DNA of 64,000 nucleotides from CAVWCQ01 sp963753545 (lineage in GTDB: Bacteria; Chloroflexota; Anaerolineae; Aggregatilineales; Aggregatilineaceae): assembly GCA_963753545.1 (NCBI GenBank), contig CAVWCQ010000008.1, forward strand, positions 3,596,001-3,660,000, given 5' to 3'. This document shows, in pieces, positions 45,049 through 54,604 of the stretch. Within the stretch, counting starts at the first letter, position 1. The number at the start of each line of letters is the position of its first letter. Both the position numbers and the translations under genes were made by a program. A model generated the notes under the pieces. The model searched no databases. It was not told the DNA's origin and was given only the letters and a program-made list of their open reading frames with translations.

Positions 45049-46500
45049 GTGATAGAAACCGTTCGAACGCCCGACTGGGTAAAAGATGCGATCCTGTATC
45101 AAATCTTCCCGGATCGATTTGCAAAAAGTGATCGCGTCCTCAAGCCTTCCAACCTGGAACCCTGGGATTTACCGCCTACGATCATGGGCTTTAAAGGCGG
45201 CGATCTGGTTGGTGTGATGGAACACCTGGATTATTTGGAAGACCTGGGGGTTAACGCGATTTATTTCAATCCCATTTTCCAGTCGGCTTCTAACCATCGC
45301 TATCATACCCACGACTATTATCAGGTCGATCCGCTTCTGGGCGGCAATGCGGCCCTGCGCGATCTGCTGGATGCCTGTCACGAACGCGGCATTCGCATCA
45401 TTCTGGATGGGGTGTTCAACCACGCCAGCCGGGGCTTCTTCCAGTTCAACCATATTCTGGAATGCGGCAAACAGTCACCTTATATTGACTGGTTCACCGT
45501 CAAGGAATTCCCGACAAATGCTTACGACACCACGAAAAAACCGGGGTATGAAGCCTGGATCGGCCTGCACGCACTGCCCAAGTTCAACACGGCGAATCCA
45601 ATGGTGCGCGAATTTATCTGGGATGTAGCCGCTTATTGGATCAAATTTGGGGTCGATGGCTGGCGGCTGGATGTTCCGGCGGAAATTGACGACGATGAAT
45701 TCTGGCGCGAATTTCGCCTGCGAGTGCGCAACATTAATCCCGACTGCTACATCGTTGGAGAGATCTGGCATGAAGCGCAGCGCTGGCTGAAAGGCGACCA
45801 GTTCGACGCCGTGATGAATTACGGTTTCACCCGCGCCGAACTCTCGTTTTTCGGTGGCCGGACCCTGATTGCGAAAGAGCATGGCGGCGGTTTTCCACCC
45901 CTCAAGCCATATGAGGCCAGCCAGTTTGCCGAAGACATCGAACGGATGCTCAACCTGTACCACTGGGAAATCAACAGCGCGCAGATGAACCTGTTAAGCA
46001 GCCACGATACGCCACGCTTCATCTATATGGTGCAGGATGATCAAACAGCTCTGCGTCTGGCGATGTTATTCCAGATGACCAGCGTCGGCGCTCCTACCGT
46101 CTATTATGGCGATGAGATTGGTCTGACGGGGGGACACGATCCGGGATCTCGCGGGTCTATGCCGTGGGCTAATCCTGAGTCATGGGACCTGGACCTGCTC
46201 AGCTACGTGCGCGAGACGATCAAGCTCCGCAAAGATTATCCGGCACTGCGGCGCGGCACGTATCGCACGTTGTTGGCGAAGGGCGAGTTATACGCCTGTG
46301 AGCGCGCCTACCAGGGCCAGCGCCTGGTTGCAGCATTTAACACGGCGATCCACGAATCCGCGTTCGCCGTACCACTTGGCGATGGAGCCAGGAGCGCACA
46401 AACCTGTTTTGGGAGCGCATCCCATGTCGCCGTGCAAAACGCAGTATTGAACTTCACAGTTCCAGCGCGCTCGGGCGTCGTGTTTGCGCTGGGAAATTAG
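45049..46500 (+). CDS. GH13 alpha-amylase-family enzyme (neopullulanase/cyclomaltodextrinase type)
   Basis: A 483-residue glycoside hydrolase of family 13 with a (beta/alpha)8 barrel. The four GH13 regions are present: DGVFNH (region I), GWRLDVPAE with the nucleophile Asp (II), IVGEIWHEA with the acid Glu (III), and LLSSHDTPR with the third Asp (IV). There is no signal peptide, so it acts in the cytoplasm on maltodextrins, cyclodextrins or glycogen. The GTG at 45049 is preceded by AGGAG. Length suits a single-barrel cyclomaltodextrinase or trehalose/maltose-type enzyme; the precise specificity is unknown. Confidence 0.9.
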   Translation: MIETVRTPDWVKDAILYQIFPDRFAKSDRVLKPSNLEPWDLPPTIMGFKGGDLVGVMEHLDYLEDLGVNAIYFNPIFQSASNHRYHTHDYYQVDPLLGGNAALRDLLDACHERGIRIILDGVFNHASRGFFQFNHILECGKQSPYIDWFTVKEFPTNAYDTTKKPGYEAWIGLHALPKFNTANPMVREFIWDVAAYWIKFGVDGWRLDVPAEIDDDEFWREFRLRVRNINPDCYIVGEIWHEAQRWLKGDQFDAVMNYGFTRAELSFFGGRTLIAKEHGGGFPPLKPYEASQFAEDIERMLNLYHWEINSAQMNLLSSHDTPRFIYMVQDDQTALRLAMLFQMTSVGAPTVYYGDEIGLTGGHDPGSRGSMPWANPESWDLDLLSYVRETIKLRKDYPALRRGTYRTLLAKGELYACERAYQGQRLVAAFNTAIHESAFAVPLGDGARSAQTCFGSASHVAVQNAVLNFTVPARSGVVFALGN

Positions 46501-46584
46501 GAGATTTACATCGGGCGTTCGGATCGGTTTGCCAGTAACCCGGACGCCTTTCGTATCCATCATTCAAAACGAACCGAGACACTC

Positions 46585-48318
46585 ATGGAAGCGACCACTG
46601 AATCAACTATTTTTTGTGGAAAGCCGCGCACCTCGGTGCAGGTTACTTTTCCCGATTCAATTATTCTTGAAGGCCCCATTGGGACACCTCTAGAAACTTT
46701 CATTCGGGCTTACGATCAGGAAAAGTCCTCGCAGGGGGGCGCGCTGGTTGTCGCGGCTATTGTTGATGGCGTGCTGCGCGAACTAACCATGCCCGTCACG
46801 CGCGATGTAACCATTAAATTGATCACAACCGACAGCGGAGACGGCAGCCGTATTTACCGGCGATCACTGGCTTTTTTGCTGACGGTCGCGCTCACAGAAC
46901 TTTTCCCAAAGGCTCAGGTCATTATCGATTACGCCCTGCCCAGCGGCGCGTTCTTCTGTAAAATTCGCGGGCGGGACCGTCTCACCACCGAGGAAATTGA
47001 TGCGGTCAAGACCCGGATGCAGGAAATCGTCGTGACCAGTGAGCCGATCACCCGCCAGGAGATCGGCCTGGATGAAGCGATTGAGCTGTTTAAGGCACGG
47101 GGCGACGACGATAAGGTGCGGCTGCTGGAATTCCGCACCAAAAATTACCTCACGATCTATAACCTGCGCGGGCAGGTGGATTACTTCTACGGCTATATGG
47201 TTCCCAACACAGGCTACCTGACGCTCTTTAACCTGCTGCCGGAAGAGGACGGTTTTGTTCTCCAATACCCACGCCGCGAAAGCCCAACCATTATCCGACC
47301 CTATACCCGCTCACCGCAGTTAACAATGGTTTTTCGCCAGACAGAAGAATGGCTCTCGCTGCTGGGGATTGACGACATCGGCCATCTGAACCAGTCTATC
47401 CGCGATGGGCGCGGGCGGGAACTGGTGCTGGTCAACGAAGCTCTGCACGAACAGCACATTGCCCACATCGCCGCGCAGATCACGCAGCGCCATAAAGAAG
47501 GACTGCGGCTGGTCTTGATCGCCGGGCCGTCATCATCGGGCAAAACCACGTTTTCAAAGCGGCTGGCTATTCAACTGATGGCGCATGGGCTGAAACCCTA
47601 CACCCTGGAAATGGACCGCTATTTCGTGGATCGCGACAAAACCCCGCGCGACGAAAACGGCGAGTTCGATTTTGAGTCACTCACGGCTGTCGATCTGCCA
47701 CTCTTTAATGCCCAGTTAGCCGACCTGACCGCCGGGAAGCTGGTCCAGCTTCCCCACTTCGACTTTGTGAGCGGCAAGCGCTCCTTTGCCGAAGAGATCG
47801 AATTGACCCCCGATCATGTGCTGATTGTGGAAGGGATTCATGGTCTGAATCCTAATCTGGTCCCAACGCTGCCTACTAAGCTGGTCTATCGCATCTATGT
47901 ATCCGCGCTGACCCAGTTGAACATTGATCGCCATAACCGCGTGCCCACTACCGATCTGCGGCTGATCCGGCGCATCGTGCGCGATGCCACCTACCGGGGA
48001 TATACGGCCCTGGATACACTCACCCGCTGGGAAAGTGTGCGGCGCGGCGAAAAGCGCAATATTTTCCCGCACCAGGAAAATGCCGACGTGATGTTTAACT
48101 CGGCGCTGCTGTACGAACTCGCCGTTCTGCGCCCGCTGGCCGAACCGCTGCTGCTGCAAATCGAGCCGGGACAGGGACACTACATCGAAGCTCGGCGGCT
48201 GCTGTCGATCCTGGGTTGGCTCAAGAAGATGGACTCTGAGGTCGTGCCCGACAACTCGCTGCTCCGTGAATTTATTGGCGGCTCGATCCTGCGTGACTAT
48301 ATCCCGGTGCTCCGCTAG
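46585..48318 (+). CDS. TGS/ThrRS-like domain fused to uridine-kinase-type nucleoside kinase
   Basis: A 577-residue fusion. Residues about 15-80 form a TGS-like domain and residues 90-230 resemble the second additional domain of ThrRS/AlaRS, but the zinc HxxxH is lost (YRRSLAFLL where HS-AH is usual). From about residue 290 is a P-loop kinase of the phosphoribulokinase/uridine-kinase family with GPSSSGKTTFSK (near 314), a DRYFVDRD motif and GIHGLNP. It would phosphorylate a nucleoside or related substrate with ATP. This fusion is known in many bacteria, with unknown physiological substrate. It starts at the ATG at 46585; the GTPase gene follows after 11 bases. Confidence 0.87.
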   Translation: MEATTESTIFCGKPRTSVQVTFPDSIILEGPIGTPLETFIRAYDQEKSSQGGALVVAAIVDGVLRELTMPVTRDVTIKLITTDSGDGSRIYRRSLAFLLTVALTELFPKAQVIIDYALPSGAFFCKIRGRDRLTTEEIDAVKTRMQEIVVTSEPITRQEIGLDEAIELFKARGDDDKVRLLEFRTKNYLTIYNLRGQVDYFYGYMVPNTGYLTLFNLLPEEDGFVLQYPRRESPTIIRPYTRSPQLTMVFRQTEEWLSLLGIDDIGHLNQSIRDGRGRELVLVNEALHEQHIAHIAAQITQRHKEGLRLVLIAGPSSSGKTTFSKRLAIQLMAHGLKPYTLEMDRYFVDRDKTPRDENGEFDFESLTAVDLPLFNAQLADLTAGKLVQLPHFDFVSGKRSFAEEIELTPDHVLIVEGIHGLNPNLVPTLPTKLVYRIYVSALTQLNIDRHNRVPTTDLRLIRRIVRDATYRGYTALDTLTRWESVRRGEKRNIFPHQENADVMFNSALLYELAVLRPLAEPLLLQIEPGQGHYIEARRLLSILGWLKKMDSEVVPDNSLLREFIGGSILRDYIPVLR

Positions 48319-48329
48319 GAAGGTGTCCC

Positions 48330-50159
48330 TTGGCGAGTGAAACCTCGACCAAACTGCTTACCCAATACGACGCGATCCGGCGTCAGGAACACGAGCAGCT
48401 TACCGAACTCATCGATGTTTTGGGCCGAGTTGATGGCCTGCCCGAAAACGAGATGGAACAGGTGCGCGATGCCCTGTTCCACACGAACCATCCGTTCCTG
48501 ATGGTCATGGTCGGCCCGTTCGGGTCCGGCAAATCCAGTATCATTAATGCGCTGCTTGGCCAGGAACTGCTGGAAGTTGGCCCCATCCCAACCACCGATC
48601 ACATTGTCATCCTGCGGCATGGTCCCGATGTGCAGCGCACGCGCTCCGGCGACGTCGAAACGATTTTTCACCCCAGCCCGATCCTCGAAAATCTCAGTCT
48701 GGTGGACACGCCGGGGCTGGAATCGATCTTTCGCACCCACGATCAGGTGACGCGGCGCTTTTTACACCGGGCTGATATTGTGATGCTGGTCATGCTGGCG
48801 ACGCAGGTGCTCACCGCCAGCAATCTGGAATATCTGCAAGAACTTAAAGGGTTTGGCAAACGGGTCATCGTCCTGGTCAATCAGGTCGATGTGTTAGAAG
48901 AGAACGAGCGCGAACAGGTACGCGATTTTGTCGGTGAGCAGAGCCGCCAGCACCTCGGCATTGATCCACTGGTCTGGCTGGTATCTTCCCGGCAGGCGAT
49001 GTCCGCCCAGCAGCAAACGCCGCGGGATGAGATTCTATGGGACGAGAGCGGCTTCGCGGAATTCGAAGAATACATCAAAGAAACATTGAACGATATCGAG
49101 CGTTTCCGCCAAAAGCTCGAAACACCTGTCCAGATATCCCAAAATGTCGTCAAGAGCGCGCTGGGTCTGGTCCAACAAAGCCAATCGGCCCTCGACGCGC
49201 ACCGCAAAACGACGGAAAACATTGAGGCGCAGATCGCTCAGGCTCGCCGCGAACAGGAACGTACTGTTGAAGAATCCCTGACCGCAATCAGCAAGTATTG
49301 GGATGAGACCGCCGCACGTGGTCATGAGGCTATCCGCGATCTGTTCCAGTTCACGCGGGGGATATCGCTGTTTTTCAGCGGTCTGGGCGAACTGGTAGGC
49401 ATCGGGCGCATCTTCCGCCGCTTCTTCCAAAAACAGACGCGCACCGAAAGTATCTTTGAGCAGCATAAGGTTCGCGAGACGCTCGGCCAGATTCAAAAAG
49501 AAGTCGATAAACTGGGACCTCGGCTGGAAGGGCGCGATCTCCAGGATATTGACGATCTGGTGAATTACACCCGGCAGTCCGTCGAACAGCTTCCTTCCAA
49601 TCTATCGGACAAATTAATCGGCAAGATTCAGACGCCGCTTCGCTACGAGCGCAGTTTTTTGCGGGACGTGCGCAATCCATTGGACGATTTGCTGCGCAGC
49701 GCGGAACGGTTCGAGACCAGCCGCCTGGACCGCACTCTGCGCAACATGCTGATTATTCTGGCCCTGTGGGAAGTTCTGACTATTGCCCTGGTGGCTGTCG
49801 TCGCGGGCAGTGCCCTGACCGGATCGCCGGATGTCAGCATGCTGCTGCTCATCTTTGGATTGGGGCTGGGCCTCATTCTGTTTGGATTGATGCTCGTTCC
49901 CCTGCGCGGGTGGTTCCTGGCCCAATCGTACTCTCGACGCCTGCGCCGGAATCGGGACGAGTATCTCGATATTTTGCGCCGCGCGTGCAACGAATTGATC
50001 GCGCATGGCTTGCAGCTCCGCCGCGATGCAACTGGCCCATTTACCCGTCTGATTGAAACGCAGTCGGAGCTGCTGGAAAAACTGCGCACGGACCTTGAAG
50101 CGCAGCAGCAGGCCTTGCTGCGGATTCAGGGTGGGCTGGCAAGTTTGGACAAGCGTTGA
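48330..50159 (+). CDS. Dynamin-like GTPase, first of a tandem pair
   Basis: A 609-residue bacterial dynamin-family GTPase. G1 is GPFGSGKSS (residues 62-70), G3 is DTPG (near 128) and G4 is NQVD (near 184). Helical stalk segments follow (with QQSQSALDAHRKTTENIEAQIAQARR), then a membrane-anchoring hydrophobic pair (residues about 470-535) inserted before a last helical section. Such proteins remodel or repair membranes and often act as heterodimeric pairs. The start is TTG at 48330, after AGGAAGG, 11 bases behind the nucleoside kinase, and the second GTPase follows after 33 bases, so the pair is very likely cotranscribed. Confidence 0.85.
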   Translation: MASETSTKLLTQYDAIRRQEHEQLTELIDVLGRVDGLPENEMEQVRDALFHTNHPFLMVMVGPFGSGKSSIINALLGQELLEVGPIPTTDHIVILRHGPDVQRTRSGDVETIFHPSPILENLSLVDTPGLESIFRTHDQVTRRFLHRADIVMLVMLATQVLTASNLEYLQELKGFGKRVIVLVNQVDVLEENEREQVRDFVGEQSRQHLGIDPLVWLVSSRQAMSAQQQTPRDEILWDESGFAEFEEYIKETLNDIERFRQKLETPVQISQNVVKSALGLVQQSQSALDAHRKTTENIEAQIAQARREQERTVEESLTAISKYWDETAARGHEAIRDLFQFTRGISLFFSGLGELVGIGRIFRRFFQKQTRTESIFEQHKVRETLGQIQKEVDKLGPRLEGRDLQDIDDLVNYTRQSVEQLPSNLSDKLIGKIQTPLRYERSFLRDVRNPLDDLLRSAERFETSRLDRTLRNMLIILALWEVLTIALVAVVAGSALTGSPDVSMLLLIFGLGLGLILFGLMLVPLRGWFLAQSYSRRLRRNRDEYLDILRRACNELIAHGLQLRRDATGPFTRLIETQSELLEKLRTDLEAQQQALLRIQGGLASLDKR

Positions 50160-50192
50160 ACTATTTAACAACACGAAGGAATTGAGTCTTCA

Positions 50193-51995
50193 ATGACCAG
50201 TATCGTATTGGAAGGCCCTATTGCCGAAGTTCGCGAACGCGAAATCCGCCTGCTGCACGATGTGGCGGATATTGTCGGCCACATCGGGGAATCCAGCGCC
50301 GAGGATCGTAAACGCCTCCAACAGAATGCCGCCGACCTGGGCGATATGTTTTTCCTGGTGGTCGTCGTCGGGGAATTTAACGCGGGCAAATCCAGCTTTG
50401 TGAACGCACTCATTGGGGATGAACTGCTGCCAATGGGCATCACGCCCACGACGGATGCGATAGAACTGGTGCGCTGGTCGAGCAAGCGCAGTAAAGACCC
50501 TACCTGGCGCGATCAGGGCATCGTGCGGGAATGGACGCATCCGAATACGGGCGGTCCCGGCGTGGTGATTGTGGATACACCTGGAACCGGATCGGTTTTT
50601 CGCAAGCACGAGCAGATCGCCAAGGGGTTTCTGAGCCGCAGCGATCTGGTGATCTTCCTGCTCTCGGCCAAGCGCGCCCTGGCTGAAACGGAGCGGCTTT
50701 ATCTGGAACTGGCCCGCGACTATGGCAAAAAGATCGTCGTGGTCATCAATCAGGCAGACCTGCTGGACAAGCGCGAACAAAAAGAAGTGCAGTCGTTTGT
50801 CCAGCAGCAGCTTAAGGAACTGCTTGATCTGCGCCCGGATATCTTCATGGTGTCGGCCAAGCAGGCGCTCAAAGAGAAAAGTGGGGGAGGATTGTTTGCC
50901 GCCTCATCAGCCGATCCGGGCGGGATGAACGCCGTGCGGAACTACTTAAAAGCCATTTTCCAGCGCGTGCCCCCCGCCAAGCAAAAGCTCTTCGTTCAAT
51001 TGGATTTTGTCGACAGTGTCATCCATAAGTATGTGGATTACCTGGACAAGCAGGTAGCGCTCATCACCAGCGATACAGCCCGCGCCGAAAGCTTGCGCCA
51101 GGAACTGGAACAGCAGGCCGGGACGCTCACCGAGAGCCTGGAATCCGCTCGGCGGGAACTGGATCGGATATTTGTTGATCTGCGCGGGCGCGGGCATGCC
51201 TTCATCCAGCAAAATATGACGATCCAGAAGGCTACCCGCTCTCTGGATCGTGATGACATGCGCACTCAGTTTGAAAAAGAAGTCGTTGGTAATGCTCTCG
51301 ACCAGATCACGACGGTATCGGAAAGCTACGTTAACGCGGTCGTAGACAGCAGCCGCCGCTACTGGCGCGGGATTTTGGACCGGCTGAAGAGCCTGGAAAC
51401 TCTGTTGAGCCAGGAAACAGCGGCAGTAGATGCAAGCGGCTACGCGGAACAGCGCGCCGCTCTGCAAGAAGCCATTTCCATTGCCGATACCGAATTAAAA
51501 TCGTACACCGATCACAGCCTGGCAGAGAGCTTGCATTCCACTTTTCGGGGCAATCTGGTCGGCTTTTCGGCGGGGTTCACGGCAGCGCTGGGCGGCATTC
51601 TGGCGGTCATTCTGGGCCTTGCCGCACCTGGGGCAGTCAGCGCTGCTGCCGGAGCAATTCTGGCTACCTTTATTGTCGGCCCGGCCTTATTGGTCGGCGG
51701 TGGAGCGGCGTCCATGCTCTACTGGCGTAAGCTAAAACGGGATGCGGTCAGCGAACTGGACAGCCGTCTGAACGTGCTGCAGCAGAGCTACTATGCTTCC
51801 ATGCTCGATCTGACCGGGCGCGAACGCAACCGCCTGCTGCAATACGGCCAGCAGATTCTCTCGCCTGTGTTCAACCAACTCACCGTTCTGCGCGACCGCT
51901 ATCAGGGGCAGAAAAAAGCGTTGGAAGAAAAAGCGGCGCAGTCGAAACAACTGCGCCAGGAAATTGATGCCATTCAGATTATTGAAGAAGTATGA
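50193..51995 (+). CDS. Dynamin-like GTPase, second of a tandem pair
   Basis: A 600-residue partner. G1 is GEFNAGKSS (residues 60-68), G3 DTPGTGS (near 128) and G4 NQAD (near 186), the last matching the dynamin pattern of a different subtype from the first gene. A long helical stalk and a hydrophobic segment (residues about 450-510, LVGFSAGFTAALGGILAVI) are followed by a final coiled coil. The two differ enough in sequence to be a heteromeric pair, as known for bacterial dynamin pairs. Membrane fission, fusion or stress repair are possible roles. A convergent DUF503 gene ends 33 bases away. Confidence 0.87.
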   Translation: MTSIVLEGPIAEVREREIRLLHDVADIVGHIGESSAEDRKRLQQNAADLGDMFFLVVVVGEFNAGKSSFVNALIGDELLPMGITPTTDAIELVRWSSKRSKDPTWRDQGIVREWTHPNTGGPGVVIVDTPGTGSVFRKHEQIAKGFLSRSDLVIFLLSAKRALAETERLYLELARDYGKKIVVVINQADLLDKREQKEVQSFVQQQLKELLDLRPDIFMVSAKQALKEKSGGGLFAASSADPGGMNAVRNYLKAIFQRVPPAKQKLFVQLDFVDSVIHKYVDYLDKQVALITSDTARAESLRQELEQQAGTLTESLESARRELDRIFVDLRGRGHAFIQQNMTIQKATRSLDRDDMRTQFEKEVVGNALDQITTVSESYVNAVVDSSRRYWRGILDRLKSLETLLSQETAAVDASGYAEQRAALQEAISIADTELKSYTDHSLAESLHSTFRGNLVGFSAGFTAALGGILAVILGLAAPGAVSAAAGAILATFIVGPALLVGGGAASMLYWRKLKRDAVSELDSRLNVLQQSYYASMLDLTGRERNRLLQYGQQILSPVFNQLTVLRDRYQGQKKALEEKAAQSKQLRQEIDAIQIIEEV

Positions 51996-52028
51996 GCGCC
52001 GTTCGCGGATATCTGTCTGGCAAACACA

Positions 52029-52328
52029 TCACCCGAAGTTGATCACCTCGAAGGTATGATCAACGATTTCCACATCGGGACGGTTATGCTCAATCCAGCG
52101 GAGAACATTCTCCAGATACGATTCAGCGTGCGCGGCGCTGGTGCTGACAATTGCCACACCAAGCGCCGCTGACTGCCACGCATCATGCAGATCCACTTCG
52201 GCAACCGCAATGTTAAACGTTTTGTGCAGCCGCGCGATCAACGGCTTGAGGATGCTGCGCTTCTCTTTGAGCGAAAACACAGCAGCCAACTGCAAATCAA
52301 TCGTCGCCGCGACAAGTACCATAGGCAT
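52029..52328 (-). CDS. DUF503 family protein
   Basis: A 99-residue protein of the DUF503/YlxP family, named from a gene next to infB in other bacteria but of unknown function. Typical features are FSLKEKRSILKPLIARLHKTFNIAVAEVD near residues 18-46 and the strand VAIVSTSAAHAESYLENVLRWIE. It follows manC on the minus strand with five bases between them, so the two are likely cotranscribed. It is full length for the family. Confidence 0.85.
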   Translation of the reverse strand: MPMVLVAATIDLQLAAVFSLKEKRSILKPLIARLHKTFNIAVAEVDLHDAWQSAALGVAIVSTSAAHAESYLENVLRWIEHNRPDVEIVDHTFEVINFG

Positions 52329-52333
52329 GATCG

Positions 52334-53416
52334 TTACAGGTGAGACTCATCACCTGCTTCTTTAAGCCAGCTAACCACCTGACGCACATCTTGTGAGCGA
52401 TCACGGTGGCAGACCAGCAGGACGTCATCGGTATCCACAATCACAATATCTTCGATGCCAATCGTCACGACCATACGGTCACTGACGATGAGTGTCTCTT
52501 TTGTATCGATCTTAACATGCTCGTGCCCGTGCCCGCGTGAGACATTGCCATCCAGATCGCCAGCCAGCACTTCAAACAGGGTTGCCCAACTCCCGATGTC
52601 ACTCCACCCGATATCGACCGGAATGACCGCCATGTTTTGAGTCCCTTCCATCACCGCATAGTCAATGGAAAGCTTCTTCATCTTCGGCCAGGCCTGTTCG
52701 AGTGTCTCCTGATACTGTTCGAGCCCAATCGAGCAGCCGATTTCTTCCAGCAGGGCAAACATAGCGGGCTGCTGGCGGGCAAATTCGGCCAAAATCTGGT
52801 CGATATGCCAGATGAACATGCCGCTGTTCCAGCTATACATTCCTGTCGTCAGGAACTGGATTGCCGTGTCGGTATCCGGCTTTTCCACAAAGCCCTCCGA
52901 ATGATAAGCCTGGAACTCACCAACCTGGGCCAGAGGTTCACCGCGCTTGATATAGCCAAACCCGGTCGAAGGGAAGGAAGGGGAAATCCCCAACGTAACG
53001 ATATACCCTTCTTTTGACAGTTCGGCCCCAGCCGCAAGTACTCGCCGGAACTTGTCCTTATCGGCAATGTGATGGTCGGAGCCGAGGTAGGCGATGATGG
53101 CGTCGGGATCGCGGTTCTGGATATGCATCGTTCCCAATCCGGCAGCAGGCCCATTGTTCATACCGAACGGCTCTACAATAAAATTTTCAGCGGGAATCTG
53201 CGGCGCATCCGCGCGCAGTTGGTCGAGCAGATCACGCCCCGTGACAACGAAAATCCGGTCTGGTGGCAGCAGCGGGTCAAGCCGCTCGACGGAAATCTGG
53301 AACATGGTATGCTCCTCCACCAGGGGAAGCACCTGTTTGGGGCGGGTTTTGCGGCTGAGCGGCCACAATCGTGTTCCGCTGCCGCCCGCCATAATCAACG
53401 CATATAAATGATCCAT
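52334..53416 (-). CDS. manC: Mannose-1-phosphate guanylyltransferase
   Basis: A 360-residue nucleotidyltransferase that makes GDP-mannose from mannose-1-phosphate and GTP, a precursor of mannans and capsular or wall glycans. The signature IMAGGSGTRLWPLSRKTRPKQ lies at residues 6-26, GSDHHI near 107 and EKPDTDTA near 175. I prefer the ATG at 53416 (MDHLYALIM, as in the family) to the ATG at 53434. No cupin isomerase domain is present, so it is the monofunctional type. dprA lies 60 bases upstream on the same strand. Confidence 0.88.
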   Translation of the reverse strand: MDHLYALIMAGGSGTRLWPLSRKTRPKQVLPLVEEHTMFQISVERLDPLLPPDRIFVVTGRDLLDQLRADAPQIPAENFIVEPFGMNNGPAAGLGTMHIQNRDPDAIIAYLGSDHHIADKDKFRRVLAAGAELSKEGYIVTLGISPSFPSTGFGYIKRGEPLAQVGEFQAYHSEGFVEKPDTDTAIQFLTTGMYSWNSGMFIWHIDQILAEFARQQPAMFALLEEIGCSIGLEQYQETLEQAWPKMKKLSIDYAVMEGTQNMAVIPVDIGWSDIGSWATLFEVLAGDLDGNVSRGHGHEHVKIDTKETLIVSDRMVVTIGIEDIVIVDTDDVLLVCHRDRSQDVRQVVSWLKEAGDESHL

Positions 53417-53479
53417 GTTTTTGCTCGACTTCATCCTGAGTAGATAAAAACGCCGTGCTCACACGACGTACAATCCCTC

Positions 53480-54598
53480 TTAATCGAGGCGGCGCAGTTC
53501 ACCACCACCACCCCGCGCCCGGCTGAACTGCATGCCATCCAGGCGGCGCACCATCCCTTTGAGTTCCATCAACGCCAGCGCGCTGCTGACCTGGGTAATG
53601 GGCAGACCAGCCATCTGGCAAATATCATCAATGTGCAGAGCGTCGTCTCCCAGACAGCGCAGCAGCGCTTCCTCTACAGGACTGCCCGGCGCAACCTCGC
53701 GAATTTCAGTGCGTGTCTGGATGGTGGTTGGCGTCAAATTCAATTCGTCCATTATATCCTGCGCGTTGAGGACGAGTTTGGCCCCCGACTGGATGAGTTG
53801 ATTCGGCCCAATACTGTTCTTCGATGTCACATTGCCTGGTACAGAGAATACATCACGTCCCTGTTCAGCGGCAAAATCGGCTGTGACCAATGCACCGCTG
53901 CCGGGAGGTGCTTCCACTATCAGCACGCCCAGTGTTAACCCGCTGATAATCCGGTTGCGGACAGGAAAATTTTTACCTTCCGGGGGCGTTCCTGGCGGAA
54001 ACTCAGTTACCAATGCGCCGTGTTCTGTGACGACGGATGCAAGGTGGCGATGCTCTGGGGGGTAAATTTGATCAATGCCGCAGCCTAACACGGCAATCGT
54101 GCGCCCTCCGGCATCCAGCGCAGCTTTGTGAGCAGCAGCATCAATTCCCAGAGCCAGCCCGCTGACAATGGTGATACCTGCCTGGACAAGAGGTGGGATA
54201 AGCTGGTATGTCATATCGCGCCCATAAACAGACGCGCGGCGCGTGCCAACAACTGCAAGTGCCCAGCGATCAGAGTCGGCCAGACAGCCTTTAACATATA
54301 AAACAGGGGGTGCATCGGGCAGTTCACGCAGCAGCGCGGGGTAATCGGGATCATCGAGCGTCAGCGCCACAGCGCCCAGCGCATCCAGATTATGGAGCAG
54401 TTGATCCAGATCGCGCGCTTGCCGTTCTTTGATGACGTTGGCAGCGGTTTTCTGGTCTAATCCTGCCGCCAGCAGATCATGTTCGGAGGCGTGCCAGGCG
54501 GTTTCCAGGCTGCCAAAATACTGGCGCAGAGCGCGTAAGCGGACCGGCCCGACCCCTTTAACCACATTAAAGCCTAACCAATACTTGCGCGCATTCAT
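53480..54598 (-). CDS. dprA: DNA processing protein DprA
   Basis: A 372-residue DprA. It loads RecA on incoming single-stranded DNA in natural transformation. Residues 1-70 form the SAM-like N-terminal domain with helix-hairpin-helix features (NVVKGVGPVRLRALRQYFGS), the central Rossmann fold has VVGTRRASVYG and VSGLALGIDAAAHKAALDAGG with GCGIDQIYPPEH, and the C-terminal part is a winged helix (ALLRCLGDDALHIDDICQMAG). It sits six bases after rimM on the minus strand. Together with comEA at 62862 it supports competence for DNA uptake. Confidence 0.93.
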   Translation of the reverse strand: MNARKYWLGFNVVKGVGPVRLRALRQYFGSLETAWHASEHDLLAAGLDQKTAANVIKERQARDLDQLLHNLDALGAVALTLDDPDYPALLRELPDAPPVLYVKGCLADSDRWALAVVGTRRASVYGRDMTYQLIPPLVQAGITIVSGLALGIDAAAHKAALDAGGRTIAVLGCGIDQIYPPEHRHLASVVTEHGALVTEFPPGTPPEGKNFPVRNRIISGLTLGVLIVEAPPGSGALVTADFAAEQGRDVFSVPGNVTSKNSIGPNQLIQSGAKLVLNAQDIMDELNLTPTTIQTRTEIREVAPGSPVEEALLRCLGDDALHIDDICQMAGLPITQVSSALALMELKGMVRRLDGMQFSRARGGGGELRRLD

Positions 54599-54604
54599 GG
54601 CCTG

